Part shown: positions 9,018-17,598 of the stretch, piece by piece
Layout of the letters: each line of letters opens with the position of its first letter
How positions within the stretch are numbered: position 1 is the stretch's first letter
Origin: Synechococcus sp. MU1643
GTDB lineage: Bacteria; Cyanobacteriota; Cyanobacteriia; PCC-6307; Cyanobiaceae
Length of the DNA: 43,216 nucleotides
Reading direction: 5' to 3'
NCBI RefSeq assembly: GCF_020514095.1
Contig: NZ_VTKY01000010.1
Location: 1 to 43,216 of the forward strand
Program-made: the position numbers and the translations under genes
The notes under the pieces: generated by a model
The model's input: only the letters and a program-made list of their open reading frames with translations
Told to the model about the DNA's origin: nothing
The model's database searches: none

Positions 9018-9064
9018 GTGATCAGGCCGCTTCGTAGGCTGATCCTTGGCCTGCCGGCGACGTG

Positions 9065-10441
9065 ATGACAAGCACCCCGACGAAACCGACGGTCGCCTTT
9101 GCCCACCTGGGCTGCGAAAAAAATCGGGTAGACACCGAACACATGGTGGGGCTGCTGGCGGAAGCGGGCTATGGCGTCAGCACCGATGAGCGCGATGCCG
9201 CCGTGGTGGTGGTGAACACCTGCAGCTTCATCCAGGACGCCCGCGAAGAATCGGTGCGCACCCTGGTGGGTCTGGCGGAACAGGGCAAGGAATTAATCAT
9301 CGCGGGATGCCTGGCCCAGCATTTCCAGGAGGAGTTGCTGGAGTCGATCCCCGAGGCCAAAGCCATCGTGGGCACCGGCGATTACCAGCACATCGTGGAT
9401 GTGCTGCAACGGGTTGAAGCGGGGGAGCGGGTGAACCAGGTCAGCGCCGTCCCCACCTTTGTAGGTGACGAACACCTGCCACGCCAGCGCACCACCGACC
9501 AAGCAGTGGCCTTCCTCAAAGTGGCTGAAGGCTGCGACTATCGCTGCGCCTTCTGCATCATTCCGAAGCTGCGGGGAGATCAGCGCAGCCGACCGATTGA
9601 ATCGATCGTGGCCGAAGCCCACCAACTGGCCGAACAGGGGGTGCGGGAGCTGATCCTGATCAGCCAGATCACCACCAACTACGGCCTTGACCTTTACGGC
9701 AAACCCAAGCTGGCGGAACTGCTGCGGGCCCTGGGCGAGGTGGAGATCCCTTGGATCCGGGTGCACTACGCCTATCCCACCGGTCTGACCCCAGATGTGC
9801 TGGCGGCTTACAGGGAGGTGCCCAATGTGGTGCCTTATCTCGATCTGCCGTTGCAACACAGCCATCCGGAGGTGCTTCGGGCGATGAATCGCCCCTGGCA
9901 GGCGGATGTGAACGACCGCCTGCTGGATCAGATCCGCGAACAACTCCCCGACGCGGTGCTGCGCACCACGCTGATCGTGGGGTTCCCCGGCGAAACCGAA
10001 AAGCACTTCCAACACCTGATGGGCTTCCTTGAACACCAGCGCTTCGATCACGTGGGTGTGTTCACCTTTTCCCCCGAGGACGGCACGGCAGCTGCCGACC
10101 TGCCCGATCGCGTCGATCCCGAGGTGGCTCAGGCCCGCAAGGATGCCCTGATGGCTCTGCAACAACCGATTTCGGCGGAACGGAACAGCCGCTGGGTAGG
10201 GCGCACTGTTGACGTGCTGATCGAACAACACAACCCGCAAACCGGCGAGATGATCGGTCGCTGCGCCCGCTTTGCACCCGAAGTGGACGGTGAAGTGCGG
10301 GTGCAACCCGGCGACGATGGTCAGCAAGCCGCTCCAGGCAGCCTGGTGCCAGTGGAGATCACCGGGGCCGACATCTACGACCTCAGCGGGCGGGTTGTTG
10401 GTGCCCGCGCCATGGTGGCCGCAGCGAGACGCCAGGGTTGA
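9065..10441 (+). CDS. rimO: Ribosomal protein S12 methylthiotransferase RimO
   Basis: A radical SAM methylthiotransferase that adds a methylthio group to an aspartate of ribosomal protein S12. The N-terminal UPF0004 domain carries three cluster cysteines ([32 protein letters not shown]). The radical SAM motif is CDYRCAFC in the context [22 protein letters not shown]-terminal TRAM-like region follows (about residues 385-450). The sequence around the first cysteine ([11 protein letters not shown]) is typical of RimO rather than the tRNA enzyme MiaB. A GTG at 9062 and an ATG at 9065 are adjacent; the ATG is preferred. The stop overlaps the TTG start of the downstream MFS gene (TTGA). Confidence 0.94.
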   Translation: MTSTPTKPTVAFAHLGCEKNRVDTEHMVGLLAEAGYGVSTDERDAAVVVVNTCSFIQDAREESVRTLVGLAEQGKELIIAGCLAQHFQEELLESIPEAKAIVGTGDYQHIVDVLQRVEAGERVNQVSAVPTFVGDEHLPRQRTTDQAVAFLKVAEGCDYRCAFCIIPKLRGDQRSRPIESIVAEAHQLAEQGVRELILISQITTNYGLDLYGKPKLAELLRALGEVEIPWIRVHYAYPTGLTPDVLAAYREVPNVVPYLDLPLQHSHPEVLRAMNRPWQADVNDRLLDQIREQLPDAVLRTTLIVGFPGETEKHFQHLMGFLEHQRFDHVGVFTFSPEDGTAAADLPDRVDPEVAQARKDALMALQQPISAERNSRWVGRTVDVLIEQHNPQTGEMIGRCARFAPEVDGEVRVQPGDDGQQAAPGSLVPVEITGADIYDLSGRVVGARAMVAAARRQG

Positions 10442-11661
10442 GCCTTCTCCAACTGCGGGCCGGGCAGCAACGCCAGCTTTTTCTGATCGCCTCCGGCATG
10501 AGCACGGCGGGTTCTTTCGCCGGCATCACCGCCAAGGGCTGGATTCTGATGAAAGGGGGCGTGGATCCCTTCGTGCTTGCCTTGAACTTCGCCGCGCTAT
10601 CGCTGCCCACACTGCTGGTGAGTGGTCCAGCGGGGGTGCGCACCGACCGCGTTGGCTGTGAACAGGTGCTGGTTCAGGCGCAATGGGCACTGCTGGCCGC
10701 TTCTGGCCTGGGAGCCCTGGCTATCCCGCTGCTGGAAGGCACAGCCCAGGTGCTGCTGCTGCTGTTCAGCACCCTGCTGGTAGGAATCGCCGGCGCCTAC
10801 GAGCTCACGGCTCGCAACAAATACTGCTCAATTTTGGTGGAACGCCCCGACCAACTGGCGGGCTACCTCACGAGCTTTTCGGTGGTGTTCAACGTGGGCA
10901 AGCTGGTGGGTCCCCCGATCGGCGGGTTATTGCTGGCGGCCACTGGCCCGGCCTGGGCCCTGGGCATTGATGCGGCCAGCTATCTCCTGCCAATCGCCAG
11001 TGTGATGTTCTTGCTCAATCCGAATCGGGATCAGGAAGTGCGGAGCAGCGGCGGCCAAGACGCCAGCTTGCTCAATGCCTGGCGCCACTGCGGCAGCACC
11101 CTGCAAGGGATGCTCAGCTTCACCGCGGTGCTGTGTCTAATCGGGTTTTATCACCCGGGACTAGCCCCGTTAATTGCCTTCGATCAACTGGGGCCCAAGC
11201 CCACGGATCTGGGGCTGTTCACCAGCGTGCTGGCGGCCGGCAGCATCGTGGGCGGTCTGGTGTTGCAACGCAACAGCCAGCGTTTCTGCCGGCGCCCGTT
11301 CCTCACCCTCGGGGGCTTTGGCTTGATTACCGCAGTGGCCCAGCTGGGAATGGCCCGGACGCCAGGGCCTATCTTCAGCCTGGCCATGGCCTTTCTGATC
11401 GGCGCCGGCACAGCAGGGCTGCTGAGCAGCTGCAACTTGATCAGTCAGATCGGCTCACCGCAGGTGATGCGCGGTCGCATGGCTGGGCTCAGCCAGATCG
11501 CCTTCCTGGGCGGAGGCGGAATCAGTGGATTGATCGTTGCCCTGATGGTGATGTTCAGCAGCCTCTCTACGGCTTTCGCAGTCACCGGTTGCCTCAGCGC
11601 TGCTTTGGCTGTGCTCTGGATGCGAAAGCGAGGTGCGAAAACATTGGAACCGCTCAGATGA
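10438..11661 (+). CDS. MFS transporter
   Basis: A 407-residue protein with about 10-12 hydrophobic segments typical of the major facilitator superfamily, resembling the EntS/MFS_3-like exporters. A basic and polar loop in the middle ([11 protein letters not shown] region, about residue 200) separates the two six-helix halves. The substrate is unknown. The likely start is a TTG whose last two bases are shared with the rimO stop codon TGA, implying termination-reinitiation; the next ATG (10498) would delete part of the first helix. At its 3' end it overlaps the petL stop by 8 bp on the opposite strand. Confidence 0.85.
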   Translation: MSLLQLRAGQQRQLFLIASGMSTAGSFAGITAKGWILMKGGVDPFVLALNFAALSLPTLLVSGPAGVRTDRVGCEQVLVQAQWALLAASGLGALAIPLLEGTAQVLLLLFSTLLVGIAGAYELTARNKYCSILVERPDQLAGYLTSFSVVFNVGKLVGPPIGGLLLAATGPAWALGIDAASYLLPIASVMFLLNPNRDQEVRSSGGQDASLLNAWRHCGSTLQGMLSFTAVLCLIGFYHPGLAPLIAFDQLGPKPTDLGLFTSVLAAGSIVGGLVLQRNSQRFCRRPFLTLGGFGLITAVAQLGMARTPGPIFSLAMAFLIGAGTAGLLSSCNLISQIGSPQVMRGRMAGLSQIAFLGGGGISGLIVALMVMFSSLSTAFAVTGCLSAALAVLWMRKRGAKTLEPLR

Positions 11662-11746
11662 GCTTGATGCCCTTCAGCAGCTTGGTGAGCACAAAAGCCG
11701 TCACCAGACCGGAACCAACCAGGCCGAGATAGATGCCGACGCCCAT
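11654..11746 (-). CDS. petL: Cytochrome b6f complex subunit 6, PetL-like (30 aa)
   Basis: A tiny gene easily missed. ATG at 11746 encodes 30 residues, beginning MGVGIYLGLVGSG and ending LLKGIKLI. The protein is a single transmembrane helix with a lumenal-type neutral N-terminus and a short basic C-terminal tail. Its length, the early Tyr, the small-residue helix and the C-terminal K/R-x-LI match PetL, a peripheral single-helix subunit that stabilises the cytochrome b6f dimer in thylakoids. Other one-helix proteins (PetN, PetM, PsaM, PsbM) have different end motifs. Assignment is by memory of family features, not by a search. Its last 8 bp overlap the end of the MFS gene on the other strand. 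A GGAGGT sequence lies just upstream of the start on the minus strand. Confidence 0.75.
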   Translation of the reverse strand: MGVGIYLGLVGSGLVTAFVLTKLLKGIKLI

Positions 11747-11784
11747 GTGCAAGTACGGAGGTGACCACCATTAGATCACCCACT

Positions 11785-11846
11785 GGCCTGGGTTCAGGCC
11801 ATTGCGCTTAGGGTTTGTGAACAGCTGATACCGATTGAAAGGTATC
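11785..11846. promoter_or_regulatory. Two dyads in the petL/radical SAM divergent region
   Basis: The 145-nt region between divergent petL and the radical SAM gene holds two perfect 6-bp inverted repeats: GGCCTG-N4-CAGGCC (11785-11800) and GATACC-N8-GGTATC (11827-11846). The first could form a small hairpin; the second looks more like an operator because its spacer is longer and AT-rich. No match to NtcA, LexA or Fur consensus is evident. A TCTAAT hexamer on the minus strand at 11770-11775 is a possible -10 element for petL. Confidence 0.35.
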
Positions 11847-11891
11847 CCCAGCCGGGCCAGCCGGACGTTCCATCCACCAACGCCCGACGCC

Positions 11892-13466
11892 ATGCGCGCT
11901 CTTTTCGTTTATCCAGAGTTCCCGAAGACCTTCTGGAGTTACGAAAAGATTCTCGAGCTGGTGAATCGCAAAGTGCTACTGCCTCCCCTGGGGCTGGTCA
12001 CCGTGGCAGCACTTCTCCCTCAGGAGTGGGAGATGAAGCTTGTAGACCGGAATGTGCGGGAGGTGACGGACGAGGAGTGGAACTGGGCCGAACTGGTAAT
12101 CATTTCAGGAATGATCGTCCAGAAGGACGACATGGCCGCGCAGATCAACAAGGCCAAACAGAGAGACCTTCCTGTGGCCGTTGGTGGCCCCTTCGCGAGC
12201 TCCACACCGGATGCATCGGAATTGGATTTGGCGGATTTCAAGATCCTCGATGAAGGGGAAATCACCCTGCCGATGTTCCTCGATGCCCTGGAACGGGGGG
12301 AGACCGGTGGTCGCTTCACCGCCGAGGGCGACAAACCGGATGTGACAGCCACCCCGATTCCCCGCTTCGACCTGCTGCAGCTCGAAGCCTACGACTCGAT
12401 GAGCGTGCAGTTCTCGCGTGGCTGCCCCTTCAACTGCGAGTTCTGCGACATCATCGTTCTCTACGGCCGCAAGCCACGCACCAAGACCCCCGAGCAGTTG
12501 GTGGCAGAACTGCAATATCTGCACGACCTGGGCTGGCGGCGCTCGATCTTTCTGGTGGACGACAACTTCATCGGCAACAAGCGCAACGCCAAGTTGCTGC
12601 TGCCGCAAATCCGCAGCTGGCAGGAGGAGCGTGGGTACCCCTTTAGCTTCTCCACCGAAGCCTCCGTGGATCTGGCCGACGACGAGGAAATGATGCGGAT
12701 GATGCACGACGCCCGCTTTGAAAGCGTCTTCCTGGGCATCGAAACCCCGGACGAGGCCAGTTTGGAAACGGCTCGCAAAGTGCAGAACACGCGCAACCCA
12801 CTCGATGCCGCGGTGGACCGAATCACCGCCAACGGAATCCGCGTGATGGCGGGTTTCATCATCGGTTTCGACGGCGAGAAGGATGGCGCGGGTCACCGCA
12901 TCGTGGAATTTGTCACCCGCACCGGCATCCCCGCCGCGATGATGGGCATGCTGCAGGCCCTGCCCAAGACAGCCCTCTGGGCACGACTGGAACGGGAAGG
13001 TCGCCTGATTCAGGGTGAAGACGCCGCCAAGGGCGTAAACCAAACCAACCTGCTCAACTTCCAACCAACCCGACCGATCCGCGACATTGCCAACGAGTAC
13101 GTAGACGCGTTCTGCGCGCTTTACGAACCCAACGCCTACATGGATCGCGTTTACAGCTATTACCTGAAGATGGGGACACCCCGCTGGAAAGCCGCGGCCA
13201 AACTGCCCAGCTTGGTGGACCTCAAGGCGCTAACCATCGTGGTGTGGCGGCAGGGCATCAAGCGCAACACTCGAAACCGTTTCTGGCGTTACATGTTCGG
13301 CATGGCACGCAACAACCCAGCCCTGCTTGAACAGTTCCTGTCGGTCCTAGCCCACAACGAGCACTTTCTCGAGTACCGCTCGATTGTTCAGCAGGAAATA
13401 CGCGAACAGCTGGAATCGCTTCCACCGGAGGAACCCACGGCAACAAAAGAACTGCAACCCGCCTGA
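11892..13466 (+). CDS. B12-binding-fold radical SAM protein (DUF4070 type)
   Basis: A 524-residue radical SAM protein. The N-terminal B12-binding-like Rossmann domain spans about residues 1-135 (MRALFVYPEFPKTFW, then VPLGL-type and VGGPF motifs), without an obvious DxHxxG cobalamin-ligand motif. The radical SAM motif CPFNCEFC (C178, C182, C185) sits in QFSRGCPFNCEFCDII. The C-terminal half resembles DUF4070, as in HpnP hopanoid C-2 methylase and BchQ/BchR pigment methylases. A methyltransferase role on a lipid or pigment is therefore plausible but not proven. A TTG-started extension to 11835 would read through the GATACC/GGTATC dyad and gives a Pro/Arg-rich tail, so I chose ATG 11892. It converges on DUF4346 with a 3-nt gap. 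Confidence 0.85.
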   Translation: MRALFVYPEFPKTFWSYEKILELVNRKVLLPPLGLVTVAALLPQEWEMKLVDRNVREVTDEEWNWAELVIISGMIVQKDDMAAQINKAKQRDLPVAVGGPFASSTPDASELDLADFKILDEGEITLPMFLDALERGETGGRFTAEGDKPDVTATPIPRFDLLQLEAYDSMSVQFSRGCPFNCEFCDIIVLYGRKPRTKTPEQLVAELQYLHDLGWRRSIFLVDDNFIGNKRNAKLLLPQIRSWQEERGYPFSFSTEASVDLADDEEMMRMMHDARFESVFLGIETPDEASLETARKVQNTRNPLDAAVDRITANGIRVMAGFIIGFDGEKDGAGHRIVEFVTRTGIPAAMMGMLQALPKTALWARLEREGRLIQGEDAAKGVNQTNLLNFQPTRPIRDIANEYVDAFCALYEPNAYMDRVYSYYLKMGTPRWKAAAKLPSLVDLKALTIVVWRQGIKRNTRNRFWRYMFGMARNNPALLEQFLSVLAHNEHFLEYRSIVQQEIREQLESLPPEEPTATKELQPA

Positions 13467-13469
13467 TTG

Positions 13470-13877
13470 TTAGTCCTGGACGTAGACCCTGCCATCGCGC
13501 AGGCACTGCTCGGCCTTCTGCAACTCCCTCCCCAGATAGAGAGCATGGTCGAGGCGACTGACTGGGTGTGGGTCTTCGCCTTCCGTGAGCTGAATGCCCA
13601 GCTGTTTGGCTGTATTGCCGCGGTAGACGACTGAGGGACGCCGTGGAGCATTGCCGCCGTCGCAACACAACACCTCACCGGTTTCCGAATCCCTGGCCAA
13701 CCCCTTGTCATCAATGGTGTTGCCGTAATGCTCCAGCACCAGTTCGGCGGCTTCACGATCCAGCTTGATCAAGAAATAGCCACTGGGATCCAGAGCGATG
13801 AACCTCTGGGACAGTCGCTTATCCAGAGCATCCATCGCCGCCGCGGGGGATGCCGGTGCTTCCGGGGTGGTGGTCAT
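13470..13877 (-). CDS. DUF4346 domain protein
   Basis: A 135-residue soluble protein matching DUF4346, with the recognisable core LDPSGYFLIKLDREAAELVL and GNTAKQLGIQL. In other lineages this domain is found linked to pterin-binding (dihydropteroate synthase-like) domains; here it stands alone. The function is unknown. It is the last gene of a minus-strand operon, starting 9 nt after the acetyltransferase stop. That operon also encodes a pterin synthase-like protein and a reductase, so a pterin-related role is a reasonable hypothesis. The N-terminus (TTTPEAPASPAAA) is low complexity and may be a flexible tail. Confidence 0.8.
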   Translation of the reverse strand: MTTTPEAPASPAAAMDALDKRLSQRFIALDPSGYFLIKLDREAAELVLEHYGNTIDDKGLARDSETGEVLCCDGGNAPRRPSVVYRGNTAKQLGIQLTEGEDPHPVSRLDHALYLGRELQKAEQCLRDGRVYVQD

Positions 13878-13886
13878 CCCTTCAAC

Positions 13887-15062
13887 CTACAAAGCCAAGG
13901 CCGGAGGTTCTGCTTTGAAGGGCAGCTCCGAATTGATGGCCTCGATCTCCTCCAGCATCAAGCCATTCACCTTGGGCAACCAGGTGCGGATCAATTGATC
14001 CATCTGGGGCTGGTACCAACGGTGCAGGCTGGCATGGGGTCGTGCGACAAAGCCTCTCCGCCGTTTGTGACTGCCGCCGGCTCCAGGGTCAAAGCTGAAG
14101 ATGTCATTGGCGAGGGCCCATTCGATCGGGGAGTAATAACAGACTTCGAAGTGAAGACAATCAACCTCCTCGTGGCTGCCCCAGTAGCGGCCCCAGAGCT
14201 GACGACCGTCCTGCACGCACATCGACATCGCCACCGGATCGCGCGGGTCACCGCGATGGGCGGAAAAGAGCACCAGCTGATCGCGATGCAGCCGTGCCAA
14301 CGCTTCAAAAAAGCCCTCCTCCAGGTACTTACTACCCCATGGTCCCCAGCGAGCACAGTGCTGCTCATAGAAACGATGCATGGTTTGCAACAGCGCAAGG
14401 TCCAGCTGGTCGCCGCTGAGGGGTGTGACGGTGATCCCGGCCTTGGCTACAGCCTTGCGTTCCCGCTTGATGTTGCGGCGCTGGTTGGCATTGAAGCCCT
14501 TGAGGTAATCCTCAAAACTCTGGCCATCGCCGCGGCTCCACAGACTTTGCTGATTCAGCCAGGCGGCACAGCCGGCGGCCTCCGCTAGGGGCCGCCACTG
14601 CGGATCCACATAGAGAAAATTGCAGCTGAGGATGCCGTTCTGTTCGCAGAAGCGATCGATCGCCCGCAGCAACTCCCGGGTGAGCAGAGCCTCGTCTTCT
14701 CCAGATCGCACATGGAAGCGGTAGCCCAGCACGGGGCTGACCGGACTCATGCCAAGGAGCTTGGGATAGTAACGCAGCCCCAGATCCGCCGCCAGACGGG
14801 CAAAGGTCTGGTCGAACACAAACTCGCCATAGCTGTGGCCCTTGAGGAACAGCGGAGCCACCGCAATCGGCGTGTCATCGCGCCAGAGGGCCAGATGCAG
14901 GGGCTGCCAGCCCTGCTCGGGGATGGTGCTGCCTGAGCTTTCCAATGCCTCCAGCCAGCTCCATCGGTAAAATGGGATCGCACCAGCTCCCACCAGGCTA
15001 TTCCACTGCTGCTCCGGGATCTCGTTGATGGAGCGATGCCAACGGGCCGTGAGTGACGTCAT
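13887..15062 (-). CDS. COG3146-type GNAT acyltransferase family protein
   Basis: A 391-residue protein of the COG3146 family (peptidoglycan-recognition/FemAB-like GNAT fold). It has the family phrases RWSWLEALESSGS near residue 33, APLFLKGHSYGEFVFDQ, and in the C-terminal half FNANQRRNIKRERK and HFEVCYYSPIEWA. FemAB-like enzymes transfer amino acids or acyl groups, but the natural substrate of COG3146 is not established. It lies 33 nt downstream of the RibD_C-type reductase and 9 nt upstream of DUF4346 in a single minus-strand operon. Confidence 0.85.
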   Translation of the reverse strand: MTSLTARWHRSINEIPEQQWNSLVGAGAIPFYRWSWLEALESSGSTIPEQGWQPLHLALWRDDTPIAVAPLFLKGHSYGEFVFDQTFARLAADLGLRYYPKLLGMSPVSPVLGYRFHVRSGEDEALLTRELLRAIDRFCEQNGILSCNFLYVDPQWRPLAEAAGCAAWLNQQSLWSRGDGQSFEDYLKGFNANQRRNIKRERKAVAKAGITVTPLSGDQLDLALLQTMHRFYEQHCARWGPWGSKYLEEGFFEALARLHRDQLVLFSAHRGDPRDPVAMSMCVQDGRQLWGRYWGSHEEVDCLHFEVCYYSPIEWALANDIFSFDPGAGGSHKRRRGFVARPHASLHRWYQPQMDQLIRTWLPKVNGLMLEEIEAINSELPFKAEPPALAL

Positions 15063-15095
15063 TGCGACGGTGTCTTTGGCCTTTGTGCGGTGACC

Positions 15096-15776
15096 TTAAC
15101 CAGGTCGGATCCGTTGGTAGCGAACAAGCCACTCCCCATCCCCGAGATCCTCAGCGCCCTCAGACTGCCAAGCACCCAGTTGCGTCAAAGCAGCTGGCAA
15201 CCGCGCATCGGAGCAAGGCAACCAACTAAAGCGGCCGCCCAGGAGCTGGGGCACCAAGGTGAGCTGGAGAGTATCGACACAATCGGCTTGCAACAAATCG
15301 GCGCTGAGCTGGGCGCCACCCAGAAGCACCAGACGCTGAATCCCGGCTGCTCCAAGCTCATTGAGCCGCTCCGGCCAGGTTGGCGCCAAAGGCAACCAAC
15401 GATCAAAGCCTTGATCCACTGGTTCAGGAGCCAGCAGCCAACGTTGAAGCGGCTGATCAAAAAAACGCCAGGTGCTCGAGAAGTCAGGGGATCGGCTGAC
15501 AACCACAGCCGCCGGCTGCTCCGCCCGCCCCTCGCGACGTCGTTGCTCAAGCAGCTGAGGGTTGCGGATCAAGCAAGTGCACTTATGGGCCCGCAGGGTG
15601 CCGGCACCGATCAGGCAGGCATCCCCCCAGGCGAGCGCCTGCTCCAGAGCACGACGGTCACCCTCACCCCCCAGCTGGGCGGCACCCCCATCCGGCGGAG
15701 CCAAGCGGCCATCGATACTGATGGCCAGCACCAGCCGAACGAAGGGGCGTGAAGGGGTAGGGCGTTGGGGCATCAA
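15096..15776 (-). CDS. RibD C-terminal/DHFR-like reductase
   Basis: A 226-residue protein with the reductase half of RibD only. It has RLVLAISIDGRLAPP at the N-terminus (nicotinamide/substrate loop of the dihydrofolate reductase fold), LIGAGTLRAHK, and LVLLGGAQLSADLL for the NADPH phosphate region. The deaminase domain of a bifunctional RibD is absent. Stand-alone RibD_C proteins reduce diaminouracil-ribose phosphates, pterins or unrelated substrates. Because it starts 8 nt after the PTPS-like gene, reduction of a pterin is an attractive but unproven role; riboflavin synthesis is the alternative. Confidence 0.83.
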   Translation of the reverse strand: MMPQRPTPSRPFVRLVLAISIDGRLAPPDGGAAQLGGEGDRRALEQALAWGDACLIGAGTLRAHKCTCLIRNPQLLEQRRREGRAEQPAAVVVSRSPDFSSTWRFFDQPLQRWLLAPEPVDQGFDRWLPLAPTWPERLNELGAAGIQRLVLLGGAQLSADLLQADCVDTLQLTLVPQLLGGRFSWLPCSDARLPAALTQLGAWQSEGAEDLGDGEWLVRYQRIRPG

Positions 15777-15784
15777 GCCGTCGA

Positions 15785-16705
15785 TCAGACGGCAGCCACG
15801 GCATCGAGAGCTGCCGGAGACATCTCCAGCTGGGGTGCTTCGGCATAAACCTCGGCCGCATTGTTCGGGCTCTCCTGCAGCCGCACTTTGTGGAGGCTGG
15901 CGCCGATGGCCTTGATGGGGCTGGAGAGACGATCAGCGATATGAAGGGCAATGTTCTCTGCCGTGGGAACGCACTCCTCAAAGAAGGGGACGTCTTTGTT
16001 GAGGAAGGTGTGGTCGAACGGCTCGACCACCAGATCATCCACGAGGCGCTGCAGCGCGGAGAGGTCGCAGACCATGCCGGTACGGGGATCGATCTCACCG
16101 CGCACAGTCACATCCACCAGGTAGTTGTGGCCATGACCGTGGGGACGGGCGCACTTGCCGTAGATCGCTTCGTTCTCCTCCTGGCTGAGCTCCGGGCGTG
16201 CCAGTCGGTGAGCGGCGGCGAAGTGGGTGCGGATGGTGAGGAAGGCGTCCATGGGATGTCCGAGATAGTCGGCCCAAAGGCCCGGTTGTTCGTAGAGGCG
16301 CAACGCCGTGATCGGCAGATGATGGCTGAGGCGTTGCCAAATCACCCGCACTAGGGCCTCGGTGGTGGGGAGGCAACCTGCAGGGGTGGAAACGTCAAAT
16401 TCCGGCCAGGCCTCATTGAGGAAGCGGAAATCCAGCTGGCCCGTCACCTCATTGCGGATGGCGTGCTTCACCTCCGAAAGGTTGAGCACCATGCCGTCGA
16501 CGTCCAGACCGCCAGCCATGGACACAATCAGCTCGTAGTTGTGGCCATGGCCAGGAGCCAAAGCGCAGGGCCCAAAACGGGCAGCATTGTCATCGGCTGA
16601 CAGTTCGGGCAACCAATAGCGATGGCTGGCACTGAAACAGGCCCTCCTTGTGATGACACAACCACGACCTTGGCCGTGCCGTGCTGGTGACTTCGTTTCA
16701 GTCAT
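15785..16705 (-). CDS. Tandem-domain 6-pyruvoyltetrahydropterin synthase/QueD family protein
   Basis: A 306-residue fusion of two PTPS-fold domains. Domain 1 (about 15-148) has zinc-ligand candidates H28, H53 and H55 and the active-site Cys C47 (CALAPGHGHNY). However, its catalytic Asp-His pair reads D92-F93, so the His is lost. Domain 2 (about 155-300) is intact: H166, C185, H191, H193, the D231-H232 pair (FDHTFLN) and the late Glu of KVRLQES. The Cys-x5-HGH spacing in both domains is that of animal-type PTPS rather than the Cys-x3-HGH of QueD, although the second domain satisfies both readings. It likely acts on dihydroneopterin triphosphate to give 6-pyruvoyl- or 6-carboxy-tetrahydropterin. 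It is the first gene of the PTPS-RibD_C-COG3146-DUF4346 operon and is divergent from aroK across 51 nt. Confidence 0.88.
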   Translation of the reverse strand: MTETKSPARHGQGRGCVITRRACFSASHRYWLPELSADDNAARFGPCALAPGHGHNYELIVSMAGGLDVDGMVLNLSEVKHAIRNEVTGQLDFRFLNEAWPEFDVSTPAGCLPTTEALVRVIWQRLSHHLPITALRLYEQPGLWADYLGHPMDAFLTIRTHFAAAHRLARPELSQEENEAIYGKCARPHGHGHNYLVDVTVRGEIDPRTGMVCDLSALQRLVDDLVVEPFDHTFLNKDVPFFEECVPTAENIALHIADRLSSPIKAIGASLHKVRLQESPNNAAEVYAEAPQLEMSPAALDAVAAV

Positions 16706-16756
16706 GTGACGTTCCGGCCGCGAGGCATCCTAATGAGCTAATGCCGTTTCCGAGCC

Positions 16757-17332
16757 ATGGCGGATTCCACCCTCACCCTCAAACAGCGTCTTAGCGGGCG
16801 CAGCCTTTACCTGGTGGGAATGATGGGCAGCGGTAAGACGAGCACGGGCCGCCCCCTTGCCGAACGCCTGGGCTACGGCTTTGTGGATGCCGATGCCGTT
16901 ATCGAACAGGCGGCAAGCTGCAGCATTCCGGAGATCTTTGATCGGGATGGCGAAGCGGGCTTCCGCAGCCTGGAAAGCCAAGTGCTCAGTGCCATCAGTC
17001 AGCGCCACTCCCTGGTGGTGGCCACCGGCGGCGGTGTGGTGACCCAGCCGGAGAACTGGGGACTGCTGCACAGCGGCATCGTGATCTGGCTCGATGTGGT
17101 TCCCGATCAGTTGCTGCAACGGCTGAACGCCGACAGCACGGTGCGCCCGCTGCTGCAGACCGCTGATCCTGAAGCGGCTGTCAACGCGCTGTTGAACGAG
17201 CGCCGTCCCCTCTACGCCGAAGCCGATCTAACGGTGGTCATCAATGAGGAAACTCCAGAGACCGTGGCTGACGGGATCCTGCAACTGCTGCCAAGCCTGC
17301 TGAAGGATCCAACCCAACGCCGAACCGACTGA
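16757..17332 (+). CDS. aroK: Shikimate kinase
   Basis: A 191-residue kinase that phosphorylates shikimate at the 3-hydroxyl with ATP, step five of the chorismate pathway. The P-loop GMMGSGKTS is at residues 21-29, the shikimate/Mg motif at [10 protein letters not shown], the glycine-rich ATGGGVV at about 90, and the lid arginine in VRPLL at about 130. The family is usually about 170-190 residues. The ATG at 16757 is preceded by a short 51-nt divergent region shared with the PTPS gene. It converges on the CRR7-like gene with a 2-nt gap. Confidence 0.95.
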   Translation: MADSTLTLKQRLSGRSLYLVGMMGSGKTSTGRPLAERLGYGFVDADAVIEQAASCSIPEIFDRDGEAGFRSLESQVLSAISQRHSLVVATGGGVVTQPENWGLLHSGIVIWLDVVPDQLLQRLNADSTVRPLLQTADPEAAVNALLNERRPLYAEADLTVVINEETPETVADGILQLLPSLLKDPTQRRTD

Positions 17333-17334
17333 AC

Positions 17335-17598
17335 TCAAGCCGTTGGCGGCTCCAACCGCACCGCAAACCACTGCAAAGTCACCCCGGGGCTGATCTCCAA
17401 ATCACAGGCCGTATCGATCAACCGCTGCGCCGCTGATTCCACATCGGGTTGATCCGCCAGATCGGCCGGCAACTGATCAAGACTGCGCAACCAACCGCTC
17501 AGCCATGTCAACGTGTCGGCAGCGCTGAGCAGCTGCTCCGGCTTGCCTGGCTCCAGCACCACATAGTTATCAAGGGCACGGATCAGGGGATCAGACAT
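17335..17598 (-). CDS. CRR7-like (DUF3571) protein, 87 aa
   Basis: A small soluble protein whose sequence (MSDPLIRALDNYVVLEPG, then EQLLSAADTLTWL, ending LQWFAVRLE) fits the cyanobacterial/plant CHLORORESPIRATORY REDUCTION 7 family. In plants CRR7 is needed for assembly of the chloroplast NADH dehydrogenase-like complex; in cyanobacteria the role is less defined. The ATG at 17598 matches the family N-terminus; an extension to 17646 would read deeper antisense into the neighbouring gene. Its start codon and that of the divergent gene share a single CATG, so both 5' leaders must lie inside the opposite gene. Assignment is from recognised sequence features only. Confidence 0.7.
   Translation of the reverse strand: MSDPLIRALDNYVVLEPGKPEQLLSAADTLTWLSGWLRSLDQLPADLADQPDVESAAQRLIDTACDLEISPGVTLQWFAVRLEPPTA

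Noticed and set aside
9293-10327. 344-codon minus-strand frame inside rimO
   Set aside because: Fully antisense to RimO with its intact motifs; His/Gln-rich translation and no family features.
12105-13064. 319-codon minus-strand frame inside the radical SAM gene
   Set aside because: Antisense shadow; the real gene has the CPFNCEFC motif and family ends.
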